Assembly (NCBI GenBank): GCA_019308705.1
Contig: JAFDHW010000128.1
Location: forward strand, 1 to 6,839
Direction of reading: 5' to 3'
DNA: 6,839 bases
Origin: Deltaproteobacteria bacterium
Lineage (GTDB): Bacteria > Desulfobacterota > Desulfobacteria > Desulfobacterales > Desulfatibacillaceae
The position numbers and the translations under genes are program-made. The notes beneath the pieces are model-generated. The model was not told the DNA's origin and made no database searches. It saw only the letters and a list, made by a program, of their open reading frames with translations. Of the stretch, positions 1-5,501 are shown piece after piece (the stretch's first letter is position 1; each line of letters opens with the position of its first letter).

Positions 1-66
1 GAAAACCGTATGCGAGCCGTGGCGATATCCTTCCATGGCCCGAACATACCAGAAACACCGCTAAAG

Positions 67-107
67 CTTCCACCTAAAGGTGGGGGTTTTGACCCTCCCA
101 AAGAGGG
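67..107 (+). mobile_element. Paired hairpins, possible IS200/IS605-type element end or terminator
   Basis: Two hairpins lie back to back. The first pairs 67-74 with 79-86 (core CCACC/GGTGG, two G-T pairs, loop TAAA) and is followed by TTTT at 87-90. The second pairs 93-97 with 103-107 (CCCTC/GAGGG, 5-base loop). Imperfect GC-rich hairpins close to the terminus are typical of IS200/IS605-family ends, and the TAAA-loop stem resembles such ends as I remember them; this is recall, not a database match. No transposase or TnpB is visible because the window starts here. The frame from position 1 stays open to a TAA at 112-114 (37 codons) and runs straight through both hairpins, so it could be the 3' tail of a gene or chance. 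The alternative reading is an ordinary rho-independent terminator of an upstream gene. Confidence 0.35.
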
Positions 108-109
108 AC

Positions 110-120
110 AATAATTCGGG
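110..120 (+). repeat. Left copy of 11-bp inverted repeat (AATAATTCGGG)
   Basis: AATAATTCGGG here is the exact reverse complement of CCCGAATTATT at 6730-6740. Together they bracket all six genes. The match does not extend further on either side. It starts 3 bases after the second hairpin of the 67-107 structure. The two copies could be outward-facing ends of two related insertion sequences, the ends of one unit about 6.6 kb long, or a shared short motif. Confidence 0.5.
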
Positions 121-300
121 CAAGATAACACGGAAGTTAACCTGAAATTTTTATCCGGCTTTTTCCAGCCAGCATGCAGCGGGCTTCTTCCACCATGTCA
201 ACCATGGATGCAACGGCATAAAATTGTAAAATTCAAACGTTATTTCGGCTAGTACATGGAACAATGCAAAAAACAATACAAGACCGCTATGGAAAAACTC
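121..300. other. A+T-rich intergenic stretch without a convincing gene
   Basis: The + strand has frequent stops. On the minus strand a short frame is open from 232 down to a TAA at 137-139, with an ATG at 205-203 that would give a 22-residue peptide. Its composition (MVDMVEEAR...) looks protein-like, but no ribosome binding site or partner gene is visible, so it may be a decayed gene fragment. Close direct repeats ACCATG (192-197 and 201-206) and AAAATT on either side of a GT near 220-233 are present. The A+T richness fits a binding region for a MucR-type regulator, by analogy only. Confidence 0.4.
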
Positions 301-330
301 TTGACATTAAAAGATTTGTATTTGTATGTT
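301..330 (+). promoter_or_regulatory. Sigma70-like promoter for the MucR-family gene
   Basis: A perfect -35 hexamer TTGACA (301-306) is followed after 18 bases by TATGTT (325-330), which matches four of six positions of the -10 consensus. Transcription would begin near 337, leaving a leader of about 27 bases before the ATG at 364. This argues against the upstream ATG at 256, which would lie before the promoter. MucR/Ros proteins often repress their own genes and this promoter sits in A+T-rich DNA, so autoregulation is plausible but not shown. Confidence 0.55.
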
Positions 331-345
331 TACATTGCCTTGCAT

Positions 346-355
346 GGAAAGGGGG
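346..355 (+). promoter_or_regulatory. Ribosome binding site that fixes the start at 364
   Basis: A purine-rich run, GGAAAGGGGG, ends 8 bases before the ATG at 364. The in-frame ATG at 256 has no comparable signal. The protein from 364 also begins in the usual way for this family (MEKSLTQLTADIVAAQ), so the 36 upstream codons are not part of the gene. Confidence 0.6.
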
Positions 356-363
356 AAGTGCTT

Positions 364-864
364 ATGGAAAAGTCTTTGACGCAACTCACCGCGGATATTG
401 TGGCCGCCCAGGCTGCCCACAAGCCCATGACCGCTGAGGAACTTTCCGACCTTCTGCGGGAAACCTACGAATCCTTGAACCGGCTGAAAAGCCGGGAAGA
501 GGGCGCCGTAGAAGCCGCCCCGGCTCCTGTGCCGGCCCTGGAGAGGATGCGGGCCAAGCCGGTCTCCTCCATCCAGAAGAACCAGGTAACCTGCCTGGAA
601 TGCGGGGCTACCTTCAAGCAGCTCACCTCGGGGCATCTGAAGGAACACGGGCTGACCCCCAGGGAGTACCGCCGCAAGTGGAACCTTTCCTTGCGCCAGC
701 CGCTTTCCTCCCAGGCGCTTTCCGAGAAGCGCAGGAAAACCGCGGAAAGCCGGAACGCCGGAGAGATTCTCAAACAGGCGCGCAAAAAAAAGGCCGCGGA
801 GCGCCGGGCCGCCAAAGCCCCGAAAAAACCCAAGACCGTCCTTCGTAAAAAAAGCGCCAAATAA
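364..864 (+). CDS. MucR/Ros-family zinc-finger transcriptional regulator with Lys/Ala-rich tail
   Basis: A 166-residue cytoplasmic DNA-binding protein. Residues 1-45 form the typical MucR N-terminal region (MEKSLTQLTADIVAAQ...), which in characterised relatives mediates oligomerisation. Residues about 46-70 are an Ala/Pro-rich linker. The zinc finger has Cys77, Cys80, His91 and His95 (C-x2-C-x10-H-x3-H), followed by the family hallmark GLTPREYRRKWNL at about 96-108. Residues 119-166 are very basic and rich in Lys, Arg and Ala, like a histone H1 tail. Alphaproteobacterial MucR proteins act as H-NS-like silencers of A+T-rich DNA and regulate surface polysaccharide and virulence genes; targets here are unknown. 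The gene has its own promoter and a downstream terminator, so it is probably monocistronic and not part of the glp unit. The start is chosen from the ribosome binding site, the promoter position and the family N-terminus. Assignment to the family is firm; the regulon is unknown. Confidence 0.9.
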   Translation: MEKSLTQLTADIVAAQAAHKPMTAEELSDLLRETYESLNRLKSREEGAVEAAPAPVPALERMRAKPVSSIQKNQVTCLECGATFKQLTSGHLKEHGLTPREYRRKWNLSLRQPLSSQALSEKRRKTAESRNAGEILKQARKKKAAERRAAKAPKKPKTVLRKKSAK

Positions 865-877
865 GCAGGACCTACCG

Positions 878-901
878 ACGGGTCTTCGTTCCGTTTTTTT
901 T
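878..901 (+). terminator. Rho-independent terminator after the MucR-family gene
   Basis: ACGG (878-881) can pair with CCGT (891-894), with an additional G-T pair inside, directly before a run of eight T (894-901). An alternative, slightly longer stem pairs 867-872 with 881-886. It begins within 14 bases of the TAA stop at 862-864. The T run is convincing; the stem is short. Confidence 0.6.
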
Positions 902-921
902 CATGGCAAACAGCGCAATGC

Positions 922-950
922 GCCCCGTGCGGCATGGAACCGCACGGGGC
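922..950. repeat. Perfect 11-bp inverted repeat, 7-base loop
   Basis: GCCCCGTGCGG (922-932) pairs perfectly with CCGCACGGGGC (940-950) around the loop CATGGAA. It lies 21 bases after the T run of the preceding terminator. Neither strand has a T run next to the stem, so it is not a classical intrinsic terminator. It may be a back-up terminator, an RNA-stability element or an operator for a dimeric protein. Confidence 0.7.
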
Positions 951-1166
951 CGTCGTGTTCCAGCGCATCCCCGCCCCCGGAAAGCCGCCGGGCGGCTGCG
1001 TTTTGACGTTGCGCTCCCACCGGGCTGCTCTCCCCGAAAACCCCTCCCCCAAAAGGTCTCCCCTTGAAAAAGCGTTCGCCCATCCGGGTTTTGCGCGGGA
1101 AGCCCGGTTGCACGCGTCCTTTCGCCTGTTTACTCTCCCGCGAAAATCTGGTTTCATGGACCCTGG

Positions 1167-1187
1167 CCGGGAGCTGATCCCGGTTTT
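1167..1187 (+). terminator. Attenuator-like hairpin ahead of the 86-residue gene
   Basis: CCGGGA (1167-1172) pairs perfectly with TCCCGG (1178-1183) across the 5-base loop GCTGA, followed at once by TTTT (1184-1187). It ends 19 bases before the ATG at 1207. A terminator in this position would act on transcripts entering the membrane-protein/glpAB unit, so it may be an attenuator. The T run is only four bases, so termination could be partial. Confidence 0.45.
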
Positions 1188-1206
1188 CCCCTGCCTGGAG
1201 CGCACC

Positions 1207-1467
1207 ATGGCCGATGTGGACAAACCCTTTTTCCGCAACAGCTTCATCCCCTTGTACGACAGCCTGCCCGTGTGTATCGCGGCCCTGGTTTTCGCAGCAG
1301 CCGTCCTGTTTTTCGGCATCACGGGCATCGTGGCCGCCCGCCAGGACCCGGCCCATTACGCCTATTTCTGGATGCCCCTTCTGCTCACCGCCCTTTCCGC
1401 GGCCTGCCTGCTTTCCCTGGCCGTGCGCCTGGTCAACCGCTGGCTGGATTCCCGCAAAGAACCCTGA
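1207..1467 (+). CDS. Small two-helix membrane protein, unknown function
   Basis: An 86-residue protein I do not recognise. Two hydrophobic segments stand out: about 20-43 and about 52-75, joined by a short polar loop (residues 45-50, RQDPAH). The tail (VNRWLDSRKEP) is positively charged, which by the positive-inside rule puts the C-terminus, and with two helices also the N-terminus, in the cytoplasm. There are no Cys pairs, histidine ligands or signal peptide cleavage site to suggest a haem or iron-sulfur carrier. The start at 1207 is supported by GGAG at 1197-1200, six bases upstream; the same frame is open from 934, but that extension looks non-coding. glpA begins 122 bases later on the same strand, with no clear terminator between, so co-transcription is possible. 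A role as membrane partner for GlpAB is a guess. Sequence character supports a real gene fairly well. Confidence 0.7.
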   Translation: MADVDKPFFRNSFIPLYDSLPVCIAALVFAAAVLFFGITGIVAARQDPAHYAYFWMPLLLTALSAACLLSLAVRLVNRWLDSRKEP

Positions 1468-1589
1468 GACCGCGCGCCTCCCTCGATCGTTTACCGTCCG
1501 TTCAGATTGACAGTCCCCGCCAAACCTGCGAACCTCTCGCCTGGCCCCGCAAGGGATGCGGCGGCCCTTCCCGAAAACACAAGGAAACC

Positions 1590-3182
1590 ATGCAGACCAT
1601 CGTAACCCGCGTGTTGATCATCGGCGGGGGGGCCACGGGGACCGGGCTGGCCCGGGACCTGGCCCTCCGCGGCGTGGACTGCGTGCTGGCGGAAAAGGGC
1701 GACGTGAACGCCGGGGCCTCCGGCGGCAACCACGGGCTCTTGCACTCCGGCGGCCGCTACGTTTCCACGGACCCGGAAGTGGCCGCCGAGTGCCGCGCCG
1801 AGGCGCAGATATTGAAACAGGTGGCAAGCCATTGCATCGAGGAGACCGGGGGGGTGTTCGTGGGCGTTCCCGGGGACGACGAGGCCTACATGGCCGACTT
1901 CCCCAGCCTGTGCCAGAAGGCGGGCATTTCTTGTTGGGAGCTTTCCCCGGCCGAGGTCCGGGACATGGAGCCCAAGGCCGTGGACCCCTGCGTTGTGGCG
2001 TACCTGGTGGAAGACGCCACCATCGATCCCTTCCGCCTTTCCCTGGAAAACCTGGCCCACGCCCAGAGCCTCTCCTGCCAAGCCTTCCTGGGGACCCGGG
2101 TGGCGGCCCTGGAAAGAGATGGGAAAAGAATCGTCCGCGCGGTGCTGGAAAAGCCCTCCACCGGCGAGCAGTGGGCCGTGGAGCCCGAGTGGGTGGTGAA
2201 CGCGGCCGGGGCCTGGTCACGGGAAGTGGCCGCCCTTGCCGGGGCCACGGTGGACATCCTGTATTCCAAGGGCAGCCTGGTCATCACCCACGAGCGGCTC
2301 ACCCACCGGGTCATCAACCGGCTGCGGCCCCCCGGCGACGGCGACATCCTGGTGCCCGGAGGCACGGTGTCGCTTCTGGGCACCACCTCGGTGCGCATCA
2401 AAGACCTTGCGGACGTCCGGCCCACGGTGGCGGAAACCGACCGCATCGTGGAGGAGGCCGCCCAACTCGTCCCCTCCCTGGAAAGCGTCCGGTACATCCG
2501 GGCCTACGCCGGGGTGCGGCCGCTCATCACCGGCACCGCGGGGTCCGAGAGCCGGGGGCTTTTGCTCATCGACCACGCGGGGCAAGGGGTGGAGAACCTG
2601 ACCACCATCACCGGCGGCAAGCTCACCACCTTCCGCCTGATGGCCGAGAAGGCCGCGGACCTGGTGTGCTCCCGGCTGGGGGTGGACGAACCCTGCAGAA
2701 CCAGGACCGAGCCGTTGCCGCTGACCTCCGCGGGCAGGTGGACCGAGCCCGGCCTGGCCCCCCGGCTGTGGCTCAGGGGGCACGACCCAGACGACACCCT
2801 GCTCTGCGAGTGCGAAATGGTGCCCGCCTCCACGGTGGACCAGATCGTGGACGCCCTGGCCGGGCAAGGCGCGGCCGGGGACTTAAAGGCCGTGGGCCTG
2901 CGCTCCCGAGTGGGCAAGGGCCTGTGCCAGGGCGCGCTGTGCGGGGTGCGGATGCTGGCCCACCTTTATGAAAGGGGAACCTACCACGGCGCGGAGGGCC
3001 TGGCCGCCCTGCGGCGGTTCGTACGCGCGCGGTGGCGGGGCATGAGGCCCGTGTTGTGGGGAGTGTCCCTTTCCCAGGAGGAACTCCAGGACGCCCTGCA
3101 CTGCGGGTTTTTCTGCCTGGAGCTCGGCCAGGACGACCAGCCGCCCCCCGCGGGCCGGAACAGGAAGCCGCCCCATGCCTGA
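1590..3182 (+). CDS. glpA: Anaerobic glycerol-3-phosphate dehydrogenase, subunit A
   Basis: Catalytic FAD subunit (530 residues; E. coli GlpA is about 540) that oxidises sn-glycerol 3-phosphate to dihydroxyacetone phosphate, with electrons leaving through partner subunits to quinone in anaerobic respiration. An N-terminal dinucleotide-binding fold carries IIGGGATGTGLARDLALRG (10-28), and the second FAD motif region, TGGKLTTFR, lies at 341-349, as in the GlpA/GlpD family. The C-terminal part is a BFD-like [2Fe-2S] domain with Cys406, Cys408, Cys446 and Cys451 (CEC...CQGALC). This domain separates GlpA from aerobic GlpD. AAGGA at 1581-1585 precedes the ATG at 1590; the frame is open further upstream but without family similarity. 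The last codons overlap the glpB start by 8 bases, implying coupled translation. No predicted membrane segments, so it must be held at the membrane by other subunits. Identification is firm; use of glycerol 3-phosphate follows from family membership. Confidence 0.92.
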   Translation: MQTIVTRVLIIGGGATGTGLARDLALRGVDCVLAEKGDVNAGASGGNHGLLHSGGRYVSTDPEVAAECRAEAQILKQVASHCIEETGGVFVGVPGDDEAYMADFPSLCQKAGISCWELSPAEVRDMEPKAVDPCVVAYLVEDATIDPFRLSLENLAHAQSLSCQAFLGTRVAALERDGKRIVRAVLEKPSTGEQWAVEPEWVVNAAGAWSREVAALAGATVDILYSKGSLVITHERLTHRVINRLRPPGDGDILVPGGTVSLLGTTSVRIKDLADVRPTVAETDRIVEEAAQLVPSLESVRYIRAYAGVRPLITGTAGSESRGLLLIDHAGQGVENLTTITGGKLTTFRLMAEKAADLVCSRLGVDEPCRTRTEPLPLTSAGRWTEPGLAPRLWLRGHDPDDTLLCECEMVPASTVDQIVDALAGQGAAGDLKAVGLRSRVGKGLCQGALCGVRMLAHLYERGTYHGAEGLAALRRFVRARWRGMRPVLWGVSLSQEELQDALHCGFFCLELGQDDQPPPAGRNRKPPHA

Positions 3183-4449
3183 ACAACGATTCGACCTGGC
3201 GGTGGTGGGGGCAGGGCTGGCGGGCCTGTGCGCGGCGCTGTTCGCGGCCCGGAAGGGTGCAAAAGTCCTGGTGGCCGGGCCCAACTCCTCCCTCCAGTTC
3301 GCCAGCGGGTTTTTGGACATCCTGGCCGTGCAGCCCGTGGAGCAGGGACGGGTGTGGGACCACCCTTTCGAGGCCATGGCCGCCCTGGTGAAGGACGAGC
3401 CGGATCATCCCTACGCGAAGGTGGGGGAGGACACGGTGCGCCGTGCCATGGCGCGGCTGATGGAGTTCCTGGCCTTGTCAGGCCTGGAATACCGGTCTGC
3501 CGGGGACAAAAACCAGTGGATGCCCACGCCCGCGGGCACGGTGAAACCCACCTGGGCCGTGCCCGCCACCATGGCCGCGGGCGCGGAGGCGTTCAGGGAC
3601 AGGACCCCCTGCGTGGTGGCGGGCATCCGGGGACTCAAGGGGTTTTCCGCCCGGCAGGTGACCGAGAACCTGGCCCCCCGCTGGCCGGGGATTTCCCACG
3701 TGCAGGCGGAGTTTCCCGGCACCGCGGGCCAGAGCGAGGTGTTTGCCGAACGCATCGCCCGGCAGCTGGAGGGCGAAGCCTGGCGTGCGGATTTCGCCCG
3801 GGCGCTTTCGCCCCTGGTGCAGGGGGCCGACTGCGTGGCCCTGCCCGCGGTCCTGGGCATGAACCGGCCCGGCGAGGTGGCCGAAGACCTTTCCGCCAGG
3901 CTGGCCGTGCCCCTGTTCGAGATTCCCACCATTCCCCCGGCCGTGCCCGGGGTGCGCCTGCGGGAAGCCTTTTTGCAAGGGCTTTCCCGCATGGGGGTGC
4001 AAACCCTGTTCAAGGCCCGCATCCTGCCCGCAACCCTGGACCCCAAACAGGATCCCGTGCTGGTGGCCGAGGCCGGGGACGGCCCCGTGGAAATCCACAC
4101 GAAGGCCGTGGTCCTGGCCACGGGGCGGTTTTTGGGGCGGGGACTTTTGGCCGGCCGAAAAAGCATCACCGAAACCGTGTTCGGCCTGCCCGTGACCCAG
4201 CCGGAAAGACGGGACCAGTGGCACCGGATCGATTTTTTGGACCGCGCCGGCCACCCCGTGAACCGGGCGGGCCTGGAGACGGACGAACTTCTGCGGCCCT
4301 TGGGCCCCGGCGGCAGACCCGCCCACCCCAGGCTGTTCGCTTGCGGCACCATCCTGGCCCACCAGGACTGGGTGCGCCAGAAGTGCGGGGCGGGGCTGTC
4401 CGCGTCCACGGCGTTGCACGCGGTGCGATCCGCATTGGACGCCGCGTGA
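3175..4449 (+). CDS. glpB: Anaerobic glycerol-3-phosphate dehydrogenase, subunit B
   Basis: A 424-residue flavoprotein (E. coli GlpB is about 420) that accompanies GlpA in the GlpABC complex and is thought to relay electrons from GlpA towards the iron-sulfur subunit GlpC. The N-terminus has the nucleotide-binding motif VVGAGLAGLCAALFAARKG (10-28). A family signature is visible near the C-terminus, ACGTILAHQDW followed by KCGAGLSASTA, and a central FAD-domain strand reads AVVLATGRFLG. AGGAAG at 3162-3167 lies inside the end of glpA, 7 bases before the ATG, and the reading frames overlap by 8 bases. The gene normally found next, glpC, is absent: an unrelated crotonase follows after 85 bases. 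The protein shows no truncation, so the pair looks functional rather than decayed. Confidence 0.9.
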   Translation: MPEQRFDLAVVGAGLAGLCAALFAARKGAKVLVAGPNSSLQFASGFLDILAVQPVEQGRVWDHPFEAMAALVKDEPDHPYAKVGEDTVRRAMARLMEFLALSGLEYRSAGDKNQWMPTPAGTVKPTWAVPATMAAGAEAFRDRTPCVVAGIRGLKGFSARQVTENLAPRWPGISHVQAEFPGTAGQSEVFAERIARQLEGEAWRADFARALSPLVQGADCVALPAVLGMNRPGEVAEDLSARLAVPLFEIPTIPPAVPGVRLREAFLQGLSRMGVQTLFKARILPATLDPKQDPVLVAEAGDGPVEIHTKAVVLATGRFLGRGLLAGRKSITETVFGLPVTQPERRDQWHRIDFLDRAGHPVNRAGLETDELLRPLGPGGRPAHPRLFACGTILAHQDWVRQKCGAGLSASTALHAVRSALDAA

Positions 4450-4460
4450 GGCCAAATGAT

Positions 4461-4489
4461 TTGCACTCCGCCTCAACAAGCGGTAAAAA
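4461..4489 (+). promoter_or_regulatory. Weak promoter candidate before the crotonase gene
   Basis: TTGCAC (4461-4466) and TAAAAA (4484-4489) are separated by 17 bases in an A+T-richer gap after glpB. The match is only three of six and four of six, so this is a candidate, not a call. It would allow the crotonase to be transcribed apart from glpAB. Confidence 0.25.
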
Positions 4490-4534
4490 ACGAGGGCAAA
4501 CCGGAGTTTTTCCCGCATATCAAAGGAGGCTCCC

Positions 4535-5338
4535 ATGGCCCTGGGTTTTGAAAAGAGAAACCGCGTTGCCGTCGTTACCTTGAACCGCCCCGAGGCCCAC
4601 AACGCCGTAGACCCGGAAACCGTGATCGAGCTTTCCGCCGCGTGGAAGGAGATCCGCAAGGACCGCGACATCCGGTGCGCCATTCTCACCGGGGCCGGGG
4701 AAAAGACCTTTTGCTCCGGCGCGGATTTGGGCCGCCTCATCCCGCTCGTCACCGGCGCGCGGGAGCCGGAAACCGAGGCGGACAAAAAAATCAAGGAAAA
4801 CCCCACGCTCACCTTCCAGGCCTTTTTGCGGGGCGTTTCCATCGACAAGCCCATCGTGGCCGCAATAAACGGCGACGCCATCGCCGGCGGCATGGAGATC
4901 CTCTATTCCACGGACATCCGCGTGGCTGCCGCGGGCTCCCGGTTCGGCCTTCAGGAGGTCAAGTGGTCCATCTTCCCCATGATGGGCTCGTCGGTGCACC
5001 TGCCGCGCCAGGTGCCCCACGCCAGGGCCATGGAGATGCTGTTGACCGGCGAGCTGGTCAGCGCGGAGCAGATGCACGCCTGGGGATTTCTAAACCAGGT
5101 GGTGGACAGGGAAAAGGTGATGGAACAGGCCGAGCGCTACGCTTCCATCCTGGCCAAGAACGGCCCCCTGGCCCTGGCGGCGCTCAAAAAGGCCGTCCGG
5201 GAAACCATAGGCATGGGATTGCAAAAGGCCCTGGAAAAGGAAATGGAAATCGCCATCCCCGTGTTCATGTCCAAGGACGCCAGGGAAGGCCCCAGGGCTT
5301 TCAAGGAGAAGAGGGAGCCGGAGTACAAGGGAGAATAG
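4535..5338 (+). CDS. Enoyl-CoA hydratase/isomerase family protein (crotonase)
   Basis: A 267-residue cytoplasmic crotonase of normal length, expected to add water to trans-2-enoyl-CoA in fatty-acid or related acyl-CoA degradation. LNRPEAHNAVD at 16-26 is the N-terminal family motif. The oxyanion-hole segment is FCSGADL (59-65), and INGDAIAGGMEIL (111-123) gives the second oxyanion glycine and Glu121. Glu141, in FGLQEVKW, matches the second catalytic glutamate; together these correspond to Glu144 and Glu164 of rat mitochondrial hydratase. Both glutamates favour a true hydratase over other crotonase reactions, but substrate chain length cannot be read. The C-terminal EGPRAFKEKREPEY is typical of bacterial hydratases. 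A strong Shine-Dalgarno, AAAGGAGG (4522-4529), lies 5 bases before the ATG. It follows glpB by 85 bases, either in the same transcript or from the weak promoter noted there. Confidence 0.9.
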   Translation: MALGFEKRNRVAVVTLNRPEAHNAVDPETVIELSAAWKEIRKDRDIRCAILTGAGEKTFCSGADLGRLIPLVTGAREPETEADKKIKENPTLTFQAFLRGVSIDKPIVAAINGDAIAGGMEILYSTDIRVAAAGSRFGLQEVKWSIFPMMGSSVHLPRQVPHARAMEMLLTGELVSAEQMHAWGFLNQVVDREKVMEQAERYASILAKNGPLALAALKKAVRETIGMGLQKALEKEMEIAIPVFMSKDAREGPRAFKEKREPEYKGE

Positions 5339-5501
5339 CAGGCCGCCAAGAAGCGCGAATGACGGTTTCCCGGGGCGGCGCAGCCACCGTTTGAGGCAGC
5401 CCGGCCGAGGCACAGGAAGCTTTTCCGCAAAATCCGCCCTGTGTGGGCTCTTCATAGGTTCTCCGCTTATTCCCGTTCGGCGGACCTGAAAGGAGGACGA
5501 C

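Larger units (their letters stand above)
902..1206. other. Gene-free leader region rich in inverted repeats
   Basis: No convincing gene lies between the MucR terminator and the ATG at 1207. Long frames cross it on both strands, but these have no ribosome binding site and low-complexity Pro/Arg-rich translations expected from G+C-rich DNA. What it does hold is structure: the 11-bp stem at 922-950, a second G+C-rich palindrome at 983-997 (AGCCGC/GCGGCT, loop CGG, followed by GCGTTTT) and the attenuator-like hairpin at 1167-1187. A promoter for the downstream genes is expected here, but I could not find a -35/-10 pair with reasonable match and spacing. Confidence 0.5.

Noticed and set aside
256..363. 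Upstream in-frame start giving a 202-residue MucR-family protein
   Set aside because: The extra 36 residues lack family similarity and a ribosome binding site, and a good promoter (301-330) lies inside them.
1..839. CRISPR array, tRNA or riboswitch in the left region
   Set aside because: No regularly spaced repeats, cloverleaf or recognisable aptamer core was seen; the direct repeats there are only six bases long.
934..1206. N-terminal extension of the 86-residue membrane protein in the same frame
   Set aside because: It has no ribosome binding site, a low-complexity Pro/Arg-rich translation and crosses three hairpins; the GGAG-preceded ATG at 1207 is better.
465..1328. Long minus-strand open frames across the regulator and leader region
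   Set aside because: They are antisense to a clear gene, with composition expected from G+C-rich shadow frames and no ribosome binding site or recognisable domain.
1507..1535. Perfect TTGACA at 1507-1512 as a promoter for glpA
   Set aside because: No acceptable -10 hexamer is found 16-18 bases downstream; the best (GAACCT) matches only two positions.
1272..1589. Longer GlpA starting at 1272
   Set aside because: It overlaps the membrane-protein gene in another frame, and the added residues are Arg/Pro-rich with no GlpA similarity; the dinucleotide-binding motif begins properly after the ATG at 1590.
5362..5390. Hairpin between the crotonase and the last gene (ACGGT/ACCGT)
   Set aside because: The 5-bp outer stem needs a large internal bulge and is followed by only TTT; too weak to call a terminator.
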